In this document: one piece after another, positions 13,393-21,116 of the stretch
Layout of the letters: every line of letters starts with the position of its first letter
Numbering within the stretch: position 1 is the first letter of the stretch
IMG/VR virus record: IMGVR_UViG_3300032560_000078
Location: 1 to 33,177 of that record
Source: a virus
Length of the DNA: 33,177 bases
Reading direction: 5' to 3' (one strand)
Notes under the pieces: generated by a model
The model's database searches: none
What the model saw: only the letters and a program-made list of their open reading frames with translations
Told to the model about the DNA's origin: nothing
Program-made: the position numbers and the translations under genes

Positions 13393-15717
13393 TTATAATT
13401 TGCAGCTTTCGCAGTCCTCGTCGTCTAATGTTGATACTTCATCTACTAAGATTTCTTTAGGTTCGTCTTGTGCTTTTGCTCCAGCTTTATTAATCAAGCT
13501 ATAGTAGAATGTTTTAATACCCCACGCATGAGCCTGCATCAAGTTCTTAGCAATCAATGTAGTTGGAACTTTACGATCTGGGAAGTGCGCTGGATTGTAA
13601 AATGTATTTGTACTGATACTTTGATCCACATAAGCCGCTAGCACCGCCGCTGTTTTCAAATATGCGTCGCAGTCCTTTTGTTCCCACATCAATTGATACT
13701 TAGTTTTTAGTTTGTTGTATTCTGGAACAACTTGAATAAACGAGCCTGCTTTTGATTCTTTAACTGAGATCAAACTCATGGGCATTTCAATACCATTGGT
13801 ACTGTTAATCACCACACTAGAACTTTCAACAGGTGCTACTGCCATTAAGGTAGCGTTACGCACACCATATGATCTCATGTCACTGCGTAGCTGTTCCCAA
13901 TCCAATTCACGACTTGGTGTAAAGTCTGCTAGAGTGTTAACACCTTTAGCACGACTTTCCCAAGGGAAGTAACCTTTACCATAACGTGTGTGTTCGCTGT
14001 GTGTACAAGCACCACGTTCTTTAGCTAGTTCAACTGTGGCTTCTGTTAGGTAAAATGCCTGATGCTCCATCCATGTTTTAACATCTTGTAGTGCATCTGG
14101 TGTGCCGTATTGATAACTGCGTTTAGCATGCCAATAGGCAAGATTAGTAACACCAATACCTAGTGGTTGTATTTCGTCATTACTGAGTTTGCTTTGTATA
14201 CTTAAGAAATCTTGATAGTCAAGGATATTACATAGACTGCGCTGAAGTATACGGCAAGCACGACGCATGTCTTCTGGATTGCGGAACGCACCCCAGTTGA
14301 TTGATCCCAAAGTGCATAAAGCGATGCGGCCGTTACTGTCGTCAAGACGCTTAAAAGGACGGGTAGGAAGTAATATTTCACAACATAAATTTGACTGATA
14401 AATTGTGTGGTATTCTGGATCAAATGGACCTTGGTTCATGACATTGTCAATGAACACAAGATAGATACGCCCAGTATCAGTTCTCTCCTTTAAGATACCA
14501 CCTTTAAATACTTCTTCTGCTGGTAGGACTTTTTTACGTAGGTCTTTTTGCTTTTCGTATTTGACATAGAGTTCTTCAAATAGTGCAATGTCTTTGTAAA
14601 ATGCTTCATATAAGTCAGGCACTTCGTTTGGATCAAAGAACGTGATCATTTCTTTGTTTTTGAATCTACGCCAAAACAGTGCCGATAGTACGACCCCATA
14701 ATCCATATGACGTACACGAGTTTCCTCAGTGCCCTGATTATTTTTAAGCACAATAAGATCATCAAATTGATGATGCCATATTGGATAAAACACAGTAGCT
14801 GACGCATTTCTAATACCACCTTGTGAACATGAACGTAGGTCACCAAACCATTTTTTAAGGAAAGGGATCATACCAGTGTGCATGATTTCACCACCTCTGA
14901 TGGGAGATCCCAATGGGCGTAGACGTCCAATCTCCAAGCCAATACCAGCACGTTTACTTGCATACTTGGCCATCATTTCGCCTGATGCAAAAATACTATC
15001 TAGATCATCGTCTGATTTGATCAACACGCATGAACTAAATTGTTTTGTAGGGGTGCCCAGGCCAGCTAGAACAGGAGTAGCTAAGGTAAACAATCCATCG
15101 CTGGCGCAGGCGTAGTAATCTTTAATATAACGCAATCTTTGACTAGGTAGTTCTTTGTGAAACACTGTTGCGGCCGCAATTATATAGCGAATCTGCGGAG
15201 TTTCGTAAATTTGTTTTGTTGAGCGGTTACGAACTAGATACTTTTCAATTAGTTGTTCAATGGCTGCGTATGAATAACTTTCATCTTTTTCATGATCTAA
15301 CAGGTCATTCATTTTGTTCCACTCTTCTTCTGTGTACCAAGTTAATAGTTCATTGGTATACAATCCTGTGGCTACATTGGTTTTAACAATTTCCAATAGG
15401 TGCGGAACATTATAGTCACCATAGACGTCTTTACGCAGCATACTTAGGCGTTGTTTGCCTGCTACATATTGATAGTTGGTATGCCCTACATCGGGTTCGT
15501 GTTCTACGTCAATAAGATCAACAATAGCACGTAGAGTAATTTCATCAATTTCGCGTGTACTGATACCATCGTAAAAGTGTGGTTGGGCCTTGATCTCAAT
15601 CATCGATTGGCTAACATCAGCTATACCTTGACATACTTTAGCTACTTGATTTTGCCATTTTGTTAAATCTAACGGAACGATGGCTCCGCTGCGTTTCTTA
15701 ACTTGAATATTGCTCAA
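13393..15717 (-). CDS. nrdA: Class Ia ribonucleotide reductase, large subunit
   Basis: 774 residues (E. coli NrdA: 761). An N-terminal ATP-cone (VKKRSGAIVPLDLTKW) is present, so allosteric activity control is likely. The active site has N-L-C-C-E, the partner Cys in FSSCVLI, and the PVESSSVVIN loop. The C-terminal relay pair is D-C-E-S-C-K-L. It makes dNDPs for phage DNA synthesis. It starts with TTG at 15717, supported by GAGG 8 nt upstream; no nearer ATG fits the ATP-cone. Confidence 0.93.
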   Translation of the reverse strand: MSNIQVKKRSGAIVPLDLTKWQNQVAKVCQGIADVSQSMIEIKAQPHFYDGISTREIDEITLRAIVDLIDVEHEPDVGHTNYQYVAGKQRLSMLRKDVYGDYNVPHLLEIVKTNVATGLYTNELLTWYTEEEWNKMNDLLDHEKDESYSYAAIEQLIEKYLVRNRSTKQIYETPQIRYIIAAATVFHKELPSQRLRYIKDYYACASDGLFTLATPVLAGLGTPTKQFSSCVLIKSDDDLDSIFASGEMMAKYASKRAGIGLEIGRLRPLGSPIRGGEIMHTGMIPFLKKWFGDLRSCSQGGIRNASATVFYPIWHHQFDDLIVLKNNQGTEETRVRHMDYGVVLSALFWRRFKNKEMITFFDPNEVPDLYEAFYKDIALFEELYVKYEKQKDLRKKVLPAEEVFKGGILKERTDTGRIYLVFIDNVMNQGPFDPEYHTIYQSNLCCEILLPTRPFKRLDDSNGRIALCTLGSINWGAFRNPEDMRRACRILQRSLCNILDYQDFLSIQSKLSNDEIQPLGIGVTNLAYWHAKRSYQYGTPDALQDVKTWMEHQAFYLTEATVELAKERGACTHSEHTRYGKGYFPWESRAKGVNTLADFTPSRELDWEQLRSDMRSYGVRNATLMAVAPVESSSVVINSTNGIEMPMSLISVKESKAGSFIQVVPEYNKLKTKYQLMWEQKDCDAYLKTAAVLAAYVDQSISTNTFYNPAHFPDRKVPTTLIAKNLMQAHAWGIKTFYYSLINKAGAKAQDEPKEILVDEVSTLDDEDCESCKL

Positions 15718-15732
15718 CTTGAGTGCCTCTTT

Positions 15733-16194
15733 TTAATATTTTTCTAATTGTAAATCTGTACTTGAATATTGATACAGTAATTGCAACTGCATTTTTTCAA
15801 CTTCACTTGTATTTACTATCGTGTAAGGATAGAAATTAAGAATATATTTCCCATCTGCTAGCCACGCTACGTTACTGCGTTCTTTGGTTTCAGGATCATA
15901 ATATATTCTTATTTCTGGATTTAAATTTTTATGACCAGTAAAGTATATAGTATAAACTATTCCTAGGGCTTTTGCAATGTCGCAGTAATAATTTTCAGCC
16001 AATAATGTCCAGGGATCTGGCCAATCTGTTGTATTATCTGGTGCCAAATAGTAGCCAATGCCTGGAGCGCGGCTCCAAAATTGATTTAGTTGTTCTACTG
16101 CCTGTTCAATCGGCAATTGATCTAAATTGCGGCGGAAGTCCTTCCACTGCGCTAGTCTTTCATTAACTCGCAGATTCCAAAAATTTTCCAACAT
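15733..16194 (-). CDS. Conserved phage protein of unknown function
   Basis: 153 residues, aromatic. Visible landmarks are FWNLRVNERLAQWKDF, FWSRAPGIGYYLAPD, WPDPWTLLAENYYCDIAKALG and IYFTGH. I recall proteins with this layout in marine T4-like phages without assigned function. It is probably a single alpha/beta domain. It sits between nrdA and a fibre-like gene, directly after that gene's stop. Confidence 0.65.
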   Translation of the reverse strand: MLENFWNLRVNERLAQWKDFRRNLDQLPIEQAVEQLNQFWSRAPGIGYYLAPDNTTDWPDPWTLLAENYYCDIAKALGIVYTIYFTGHKNLNPEIRIYYDPETKERSNVAWLADGKYILNFYPYTIVNTSEVEKMQLQLLYQYSSTDLQLEKY

Positions 16195-16195
16195 G

Positions 16196-16771
16196 TTAAT
16201 TAAACGCTTTTAGGTAGTAGGTTAATACTGCCGCATTGCCTACATACGTACTAGTATAGGCTAAATTAGCTGTGGTTGTGGTTGTAGTAAAACTAAGATT
16301 AATACCTGTACTAGCAGTTTCACTATAGTCATCTTCATAGACCACTGTACCATTGTAGGTTGATACTTTGATAGTGCCTACTCTGGCTGCTGTGCCACGA
16401 ATGATATTATAATCAATGGTGTTAGTAGTTAATGAATTAAGTTGTACTGCGGTGTTGGTTACGTTAGCTTGATTGTCAGCTAGGGTAATTTTATAATCAC
16501 CCACTTCTGACTGTAAGGTAGCAACATTAGCCTGTAGAATAGCAATGTTAGCTTCAACAGCGCCAAGGGCAACGTTAAAATTACCTGCACTGTATTGAGT
16601 AAGTAATTCTGTAACACCGCCTGGATTTGGACTGCCTTCTGCAGCTGTACCATTACCAATATATAGTTGTTGAGTATCAATACTCCAACCAAACTCACCC
16701 GTAGACAACGAAGGAAGATCTGCGTTTAAGCCACTACGTACTTGAATTAAACTAACTTGTATAACAGCCAT
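16196..16771 (-). CDS. Fibre-like virion protein with Mtd-type N-terminus
   Basis: 191 residues. The start (LSTGEFGWSIDTQQLYIGNG) matches the N-terminal domain pattern of major tropism determinant and fibre proteins, also seen in the large fibre at 685-2520. A helical heptad segment follows (EANIAILQANVATLQSEVGDY), a likely trimeric coiled coil, then a T-rich beta domain. It lies just after a gene for an S74-chaperone-like fragment, so the two may form one fibre assembly set. Confidence 0.7.
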   Translation of the reverse strand: MAVIQVSLIQVRSGLNADLPSLSTGEFGWSIDTQQLYIGNGTAAEGSPNPGGVTELLTQYSAGNFNVALGAVEANIAILQANVATLQSEVGDYKITLADNQANVTNTAVQLNSLTTNTIDYNIIRGTAARVGTIKVSTYNGTVVYEDDYSETASTGINLSFTTTTTTANLAYTSTYVGNAAVLTYYLKAFN

Positions 16772-16773
16772 GA

Positions 16774-17040
16774 TTAATTACTATCCTCTAAATTTTGTAC
16801 CCTACCATTGAGTTCATGAATAGCATTAACTAGATAAGCAATAATACCATTATAGTTTACTACTGGATTACTGGGATTTGATAAATCTACAAATTCTGGG
16901 AATGTAACTGCTAATTCTTCTGCAACAACACCATAATTAGTTACACCATCTTTGTCAAATACGCGACCTTCTATTTGATTGATAGCTGACACAGCTGACT
17001 GAGTTGTGCTAATTGGCTGTATATTAGTTATTTCTGACAT
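16774..17040 (-). CDS. Stand-alone S74-like fibre chaperone fragment
   Basis: 88 residues. The segment NYGVVAEELAVTFPEFVD, then VVNYNGIIAYLVNAIHELNGRVQNLE, closely follows the conserved C-terminal part of the Peptidase_S74 intramolecular chaperone (G-x-x-A-E-E-V...F-P-E-x-V...Y...L-x-x-A-I-x-E-L). Such domains normally end long fibre proteins and cut themselves off after trimer assembly. Here the fragment is a separate gene and the Ser-Lys catalytic part seems absent. An AAGGTG ribosome site precedes it. Confidence 0.65.
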   Translation of the reverse strand: MSEITNIQPISTTQSAVSAINQIEGRVFDKDGVTNYGVVAEELAVTFPEFVDLSNPSNPVVNYNGIIAYLVNAIHELNGRVQNLEDSN

Positions 17041-17063
17041 GGTTACACCTTACTTTGTATCTA

Positions 17064-17071
17064 GTATTTAT
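17064..17071 (-). promoter_or_regulatory. Late-type promoter motif overlapping a stop codon
   Basis: ATAAATAC on the minus strand overlaps the TAA stop of the PD-(D/E)XK nuclease gene and precedes the S74-like gene by 23 nt, long enough to include its AAGGTG ribosome site. Confidence 0.55.
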
Positions 17072-17781
17072 GCTAGTTTATAATACTGTTCAACTCTATC
17101 AAACCAGCGATCCATCCAGATGTTCCACTCAGCACCTTCTACAGTCCAGGTTTGGAATTCAGGTTTTTCAAAGCCGCCTTCTGCTAGTATTTTAGGTGCC
17201 ACAGCCATTAAGATTACACCCTGTCGAATGTCTGTGCCATGGACTTCATTATGTGCGGCAGCATAGGCGCATAATTGAAGGAAATAGTCTTCAATCCACT
17301 CCTTTTTCTTAGGTTTATTGGTCTGTTTGTAGTCTAAAATTGCGGGCTGGCCTTTGTACACTCCACAGGCATCTGTAGTGCCTGCATACAAGCCGGGAAC
17401 ATATAAGGGCACTTCAATGCCCCATACTTCATCTACGTGTTTAAGCCCATGTTCTATAATCTGCTGTGCCATAGCATAGCTTTGTTGACTGTTGGGATTA
17501 GTACCAGGGGTTCCTAATTGGCGATCGTTACGCACATAGTCTTCTAACCACTTGTGCATACGTGTACCGCGGCTGGCAGCTTCTGTGGTAATTTCCTGTG
17601 CTTTCTTTTCGCCTACGGCTTTACGCCAGTTGTTAAGAGCTTCTACTTTTTCTCGAGGTTTAGTCTTGTCTAAGATTGTTGTAACACTAGGAACTCTGCT
17701 GCCATCTGGCAGGGTGTAGAGTCTTTTTCCTTCAACAGTGTCACGAGAGATGGGGGTATAGTCGTATCGTTGTATAAGCAT
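17068..17781 (-). CDS. PD-(D/E)XK exonuclease, RecB-like
   Basis: 237 residues. The nuclease core shows H76 (TRMHKWLED), E123, D137 in AGTTDACG, D150-Y-K152-Q in AILDYKQ, and the closing QLCAYAAAH helix: the RecB/Cas4-type order. The reaction is metal-dependent DNA cleavage, probably exonucleolytic, in recombination or host-DNA degradation. It has its own promoter and a start 6 nt behind the -10 box, so its message should lack a leader. Confidence 0.85.
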   Translation of the reverse strand: MLIQRYDYTPISRDTVEGKRLYTLPDGSRVPSVTTILDKTKPREKVEALNNWRKAVGEKKAQEITTEAASRGTRMHKWLEDYVRNDRQLGTPGTNPNSQQSYAMAQQIIEHGLKHVDEVWGIEVPLYVPGLYAGTTDACGVYKGQPAILDYKQTNKPKKKEWIEDYFLQLCAYAAAHNEVHGTDIRQGVILMAVAPKILAEGGFEKPEFQTWTVEGAEWNIWMDRWFDRVEQYYKLA

Positions 17782-17787
17782 AGTACT

Positions 17788-17816
17788 AGTATATAGTACT
17801 AATTAGAAAAGGTCAA
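17788..17816 (-). promoter_or_regulatory. Sigma70-like promoter of the exonuclease gene
   Basis: Minus strand: -35 TTGACC (17811-17816, overlapping the iscA stop), 17-nt spacer, -10 TATACT (17788-17793), then 6 nt to the ATG at 17781. It predicts a leaderless message. Confidence 0.65.
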
Positions 17817-18133
17817 ACAGTAAATGATTCGCCGCACCCACAACGTGCTTTCTCGTTAGGGTTAGCAAACTCAAAACCTTCATTAAGACCTTTTTTGGTA
17901 TAATCTATTTCCATACCCTGTAGGTATACTAGGTCTTTTTTATTGATTATAAGAGTAACGCCGCGTTCTTCTATTTCAAGATCGCCATCAAACGTTTGAT
18001 CAGCAAATTCTAGCAAGTAAGCAAAACCACTACAGCCACTGGTGCGCACACCAATACGCATGCCTATACCTTTCTTGCGATTGTACAAGGCATCTTGCAT
18101 TTTTTTTGCGGCATTAGCTGTTAAGGTTATCAT
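17813..18133 (-). CDS. iscA: Fe-S cluster assembly protein IscA
   Basis: 106 residues, the normal IscA length. The three cluster cysteines are C34 (SGCSGF) and C98-G-C100 (RCGCGESF). IscA carries iron or a [2Fe-2S]/[4Fe-4S] cluster to client enzymes in the cytoplasm. It overlaps the end of iscU by 20 bases, with AGGAAG as ribosome site, and the radical SAM gene lies upstream in the same direction. Its frame is intact, unlike iscU. Confidence 0.92.
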   Translation of the reverse strand: MITLTANAAKKMQDALYNRKKGIGMRIGVRTSGCSGFAYLLEFADQTFDGDLEIEERGVTLIINKKDLVYLQGMEIDYTKKGLNEGFEFANPNEKARCGCGESFTV

Positions 18134-18431
18134 GTTTCTTCCTATAATCTTCTATAGCTGATTTGATTGCATCCTCAGCAAGCACCGAACAGTGTATCTT
18201 AACGGGCGGTAATGCGAGTTCTTCTGCAATCGCTGAGTTCTTAATTTCACCAGCTTCCTTGAGCGTTCTGCCTTTGAGCATTTCTGTAACAAGAGACGAG
18301 CTAGCAATCGCTGAGCCACAGCCATAGGTTTTGAATTTTGCATCTGTTATAATTCCATTCTCCACTTTTATCTGGAGCTTCATTACATCTCCGTCATCCG
18401 CAAGCTGGCGCACCAACCATACCTGTGCCAA
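18114..18431 (-). CDS. iscU: IscU C-terminal part, open frame from TTG
   Basis: Open frame of 105 residues, from TTG at 18431. From residue 14 on it is IscU (GDVMKLQIKV, TYGCGSAIASSS, LPPVKIHC), with two of the three cluster cysteines and the HscA-binding LPPVK. The first 13 residues come from the wrong frame. GGAGG lies 9 nt upstream of the TTG, so separate translation is possible, but the sequence there also encodes normal IscU residues in the other frame, so the match may be chance. Confidence 0.6.
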   Translation of the reverse strand: MAQVWLVRQLADDGDVMKLQIKVENGIITDAKFKTYGCGSAIASSSLVTEMLKGRTLKEAGEIKNSAIAEELALPPVKIHCSVLAEDAIKSAIEDYRKKHDNLNS

Positions 18432-18510
18432 CTTGCGGATCCTCCTTATTCATGCTTCCAACATTTCTTGGATTTTCGTAATGGTCAAGCACTTTTGTGC
18501 TGTAAGACAT
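18114..18510 (-). pseudogene. iscU: iscU with a frame break after the first cysteine
   Basis: IscU is the scaffold on which Fe-S clusters are built. From ATG at 18510 the frame reads normally (MSYSTKVLDHYENPRNVG, then GAPACG) and stops at TGA (18394-18396), giving 38 residues. The rest of IscU follows in the +1 frame. Compared with the family's A-C-G-D-V-M-K, there are 7 extra bases (TGACGGA or an equivalent register), an imperfect tandem copy of CGGATGA/CGGAGAT. The break falls just after the first cluster cysteine. It may be a true mutation, an assembly error, or a programmed frameshift at TGA-C. AGGAGA in the HNH gene's last codons is its ribosome site. Confidence 0.8.
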
Positions 18511-18511
18511 T

Positions 18512-19099
18512 TTAATCTCCTATAATAGATTTAACAACATCATCAGGTTGGAAACTATCCCATTTACTTCTGTTTTCTTCACCTAATATAAATCTTAGAT
18601 TCTTTCTACCGCCAATTATTTTAGGATCTATCCCCAATTGAAATCCCTGTTCGTACGGAATAATATGATCCATTTGCCAATCTGTTTTTCTTTTGCCTAA
18701 TTTGGGAACCATACCTTCTTTCTTCATAGCGTACCAAGAACGATATGTTGCTTTTTTACATTCTCTTTTGTATGCTGTAAATTCATCATCTACATAATTC
18801 TTAGGGCGTTGATTATTAATTTTTCCATCCCAATTGGGATTTCCTTTGCCTGTCCATTTTTCTGATTGGAGTTGATTTGGTATGCCTTTATTCCATCCCC
18901 AACCTTTTGTAAGCCCGCTTGTATTTTGTTTTGCTTTTTGTTCTTCTGTAAGTTTAACCCCTTTATTCCAGGGATCATATTCTCCTCTATTTAAAGGATT
19001 TTTACATTTTTGAGAACAATAATCTAAGAAACGAGGTTTAGTTTCAAAGTCATTTCCGCAATATAAACACTTCTTAATAATACCATATTTGTTTTTCAT
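18512..19099 (-). CDS. HNH homing endonuclease, free-standing
   Basis: 195 residues from ATG at 19099. An in-frame ATG at 19141 exists, but the promoter motif ATAAATAC lies between the two, so 19099 is preferred. The N-terminus has a zinc knuckle (CLYCGNDF...YCSQKC), then NUMOD-like repeats (PWNKG, GWNKGIPN), then the HNH core W-Q-M-D-H-I-I-P with N-L-R and ENRSKWD. It lies between the radical SAM gene and iscU, and its stop is one base from the iscU start. Such enzymes nick or cut DNA near their own site to spread. Confidence 0.88.
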   Translation of the reverse strand: MKNKYGIIKKCLYCGNDFETKPRFLDYCSQKCKNPLNRGEYDPWNKGVKLTEEQKAKQNTSGLTKGWGWNKGIPNQLQSEKWTGKGNPNWDGKINNQRPKNYVDDEFTAYKRECKKATYRSWYAMKKEGMVPKLGKRKTDWQMDHIIPYEQGFQLGIDPKIIGGRKNLRFILGEENRSKWDSFQPDDVVKSIIGD

Positions 19100-19103
19100 A
19101 CAA

Positions 19104-19111
19104 GTATTTAT
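19104..19111 (-). promoter_or_regulatory. Late-type promoter motif before the HNH gene
   Basis: ATAAATAC followed by TTGT and the ATG at 19099. Near-leaderless geometry. Confidence 0.5.
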
Positions 19112-19161
19112 CATCTTGGCGCACAAGCATGTGAAAAACAATAGTATACTAAAATACTAAA

Positions 19162-19169
19162 GTATTTAT
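19162..19169 (-). promoter_or_regulatory. Late-type promoter motif after the radical SAM gene
   Basis: ATAAATAC lies 14 nt past the radical SAM stop. The following AATACT-TT-AGTATT inverted repeat, with T-rich sequence beyond, could alternatively be a weak terminator. Confidence 0.35.
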
Positions 19170-19183
19170 TGTGTTGTGTCAAG

Positions 19184-20002
19184 CTATTTGTAGAATTTTA
19201 ATTCAGCTTCTGTTACTGGCGGAGCAAACGTAGGTTTTGGTAGATTTTCTTTAAGTTCGCCTAGGGCAGTGTGCCACTGTAGATCCTGCGGGCAAAATTC
19301 ACATTGTGCTATAGGTGTATCTACGGTTGCGGCAAATTCTTGTAGGTCTTCTTCTGAGCAGTCCGCTGACAGTGGTTGGTAACTGTATAGCAATTCACGT
19401 TGTCTAGTATCCAACCGTAAATCAAACTGTTGATCAAAATCTGGTAAATTGCTCATTGCTGGACACTTATATAGTTTGCCCTGATACATAGTATGGTCGT
19501 GTTTCATATCACAACTATTAAATGCTTTTACAGTGTCGCTGTTGTGTAACACATAATGATCATCTTGTTTGATCACTGTTGATTGATGGAATACATAGGC
19601 TTCTATTTCGCCAGCATGGTATTTCCACTTGGCTTTTAGTTCTTCTGCTGTTGCAGGATCATGCAAACTTAATCCAAACCCCACACGATATTTGTCCCAA
19701 TAGGTTAAATGTTCAGGACGTTGATAGGTGCCGTTAGTCTGCACCATAATAACACTGTCAGGCCATAGGCGCCTTAGATTACTAACCCATAATTCTAAAT
19801 CAGGATTAAGTGTAGGTTCTCCACCTATGATAGTAATCTGCGGTAGATCTAAACGACGACTCCATGCTTCATATGCAGCCGCATGATCTGCCCAACGTTG
19901 ATGTCCTTTGAAATTTAAATTATTAAAGCGATTACACCCGCGACAGGTGAGATTACAGACGTTGGTTATATAGAATTCTACTCCAGGGAATAAACGAATC
20001 AT
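19184..20002 (-). CDS. Radical SAM protein with extra Cys motifs
   Basis: 272 residues. C16-N-L-T-C20-R-G-C23 binds the [4Fe-4S] cluster, and G60-G61-E-P-T is the SAM-binding strand. The C-terminal third adds SCDMKHDH, KLYKCPAM and QCEFCPQD cysteines, like a SPASM or twitch auxiliary-cluster domain. The reaction (radical methylation, cross-linking, cleavage) is unknown. It is not an obvious QueE or anaerobic NrdG. Cluster genes iscU and iscA lie downstream in the same direction, so they may supply its cofactor. Confidence 0.85.
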   Translation of the reverse strand: MIRLFPGVEFYITNVCNLTCRGCNRFNNLNFKGHQRWADHAAAYEAWSRRLDLPQITIIGGEPTLNPDLELWVSNLRRLWPDSVIMVQTNGTYQRPEHLTYWDKYRVGFGLSLHDPATAEELKAKWKYHAGEIEAYVFHQSTVIKQDDHYVLHNSDTVKAFNSCDMKHDHTMYQGKLYKCPAMSNLPDFDQQFDLRLDTRQRELLYSYQPLSADCSEEDLQEFAATVDTPIAQCEFCPQDLQWHTALGELKENLPKPTFAPPVTEAELKFYK

Positions 20003-20005
20003 CTA

Positions 20006-20013
20006 GTATTTAA
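20006..20013 (-). promoter_or_regulatory. Late-type motif TTAAATAC before the radical SAM gene
   Basis: TTAAATAC, then TAG, then ATG at 20002. It lies in a near-palindrome ctagtatt-t-aatactag (20004-20020). A near-leaderless start. Confidence 0.45.
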
Positions 20014-20015
20014 TA

Positions 20016-20405
20016 CTAGAATCCTGCGGCGCCGCGTTTTTTGGCCGCGGATTTAGCCATATCACCAACTGTGTCCACTGGTGCATTTGGGTCTACATCT
20101 TGACCTTTAGGATTTTCTACTGTTGCTGAGCTATCATTATCTTCACCGGCCGGACGTAATTCTATATAATCTTTATTGTAGCTTTTGATAATATTTTGAA
20201 TTGCTGGATTGTTAGTGTTAGCAGCAACCAGTGCGTCATAATCAAATGTCTTGTCTGTGTTAAGCACAAGATTGATTAGACTCTGTGTTGAAATTTTTGG
20301 AGGTGTGTCTTGATCTTTGTAACGATTGCGAATAAGCTCCAGAGCCGTTGTTAAATTTGACTCTGGAGTGTTTTTTGGGCTATGTGTAAATTCATGTAAG
20401 CGCAC
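20016..20405 (-). CDS. Conserved phage protein of unknown function
   Basis: 129 residues from GTG at 20405 (MRLHEFTHSPKNTPESN). The first 90 residues look helical (TALELIRNRYKDQDTPPKI, SLINLVLNTDKTFDYDALV); the rest is acidic and disordered (PAGEDNDSSATVENPKGQD) with a basic tip. No strong Shine-Dalgarno is visible. It follows a likely scaffold-type gene. Function unknown. Confidence 0.6.
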   Translation of the reverse strand: MRLHEFTHSPKNTPESNLTTALELIRNRYKDQDTPPKISTQSLINLVLNTDKTFDYDALVAANTNNPAIQNIIKSYNKDYIELRPAGEDNDSSATVENPKGQDVDPNAPVDTVGDMAKSAAKKRGAAGF

Positions 20406-20407
20406 GA

Positions 20408-21100
20408 TTAACGACGTTCGCGGCCAAGTTCTTCAGATCCACCAACTGCTGCATCGCTGGCTGCAAATCCATCAGTGTCTTCTTCAGAATCTAAATCACT
20501 AACTGGGGCTGGTGGTAAATCACCGCCTAGTTCATCACCTGGTAAGTCTGCACCTCCAATGTCCATTGGATTGTCAACTTGCTCGCCTGATAAAATACGA
20601 ACGCCATTGTCAACGCCTTCACGTGCTTGTTGTAGGTTCGACATTAGAGTTGCTAGTGTTTCACCTACTGCGTTTTTAAAGCCGTCAGCTTGTTCAGCGC
20701 CAATTTGATCACGGATTGAATCTAGTAGTTCAGGTAATTGCTCATTTTGCATTTTACCTACTTTTTCAATAGCGTCTTGTACACTGTCAACCATGTTCTT
20801 AGCAGCTAGTAAAACTTCAGCACTGCCAACTTCACCTTCGTTAAGTTGACGACGTTGTTCTTCTAACCATGTATTGATACTTTCACGCACTGTAAGTAAT
20901 TCCATATAACGTGGATTACGTTCAGCAGTGTGTAGGTCCACACTGTGGCGGATCTTGTTTAGGTTAGCTGTGATTGTTTCGCTTAATTGCTCTGCTTTGC
21001 TAACAGTTAAGCTGTTAAAATTAATAGCAAAACCAAAGCGGCTTTCCATTAATTTATTATATTTTTTGGCTGATTTTACTGCCATTTCTGAAAGTTTCAT
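20408..21100 (-). CDS. Helical, acidic-tailed protein, possible scaffold or head protein
   Basis: 230 residues. Helices cover 1-170 (KAEQLSETITANLNKIRHS, LLAAKNMVDSVQDAIEKV), followed by an acidic, Gly/Pro-rich tail (GGADLPGDELGGDLPP) and a basic end GSEELGRERR. This profile fits phage head scaffold or internal core proteins, but I have no specific family match. AGGA precedes the ATG with a slightly long gap. Confidence 0.55.
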   Translation of the reverse strand: MKLSEMAVKSAKKYNKLMESRFGFAINFNSLTVSKAEQLSETITANLNKIRHSVDLHTAERNPRYMELLTVRESINTWLEEQRRQLNEGEVGSAEVLLAAKNMVDSVQDAIEKVGKMQNEQLPELLDSIRDQIGAEQADGFKNAVGETLATLMSNLQQAREGVDNGVRILSGEQVDNPMDIGGADLPGDELGGDLPPAPVSDLDSEEDTDGFAASDAAVGGSEELGRERR

Positions 21101-21116
21101 ATGGTCCGATTCCTGT

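Noticed and set aside
14202-15386. Open frames within nrdA, both strands
   Set aside because: nrdA is unbroken and clearly homologous along its length; these are out-of-frame by-products.
18152-18343. Short minus-strand frame inside iscU
   Set aside because: Out of frame with the recognisable IscU residues; no start signal.
18431-18445. GGAGG before TTG at 18431 as proof of a designed split IscU
   Set aside because: The same bases encode normal IscU residues (K-E-D) in the other frame, so the match may be chance; kept only as an option.
19184-20002. QueE or anaerobic NrdG identity for the radical SAM protein
   Set aside because: The C-N-L-T-C-R-G-C context and extra C-terminal cysteines do not fit; no other queuosine or anaerobic reductase genes are near.
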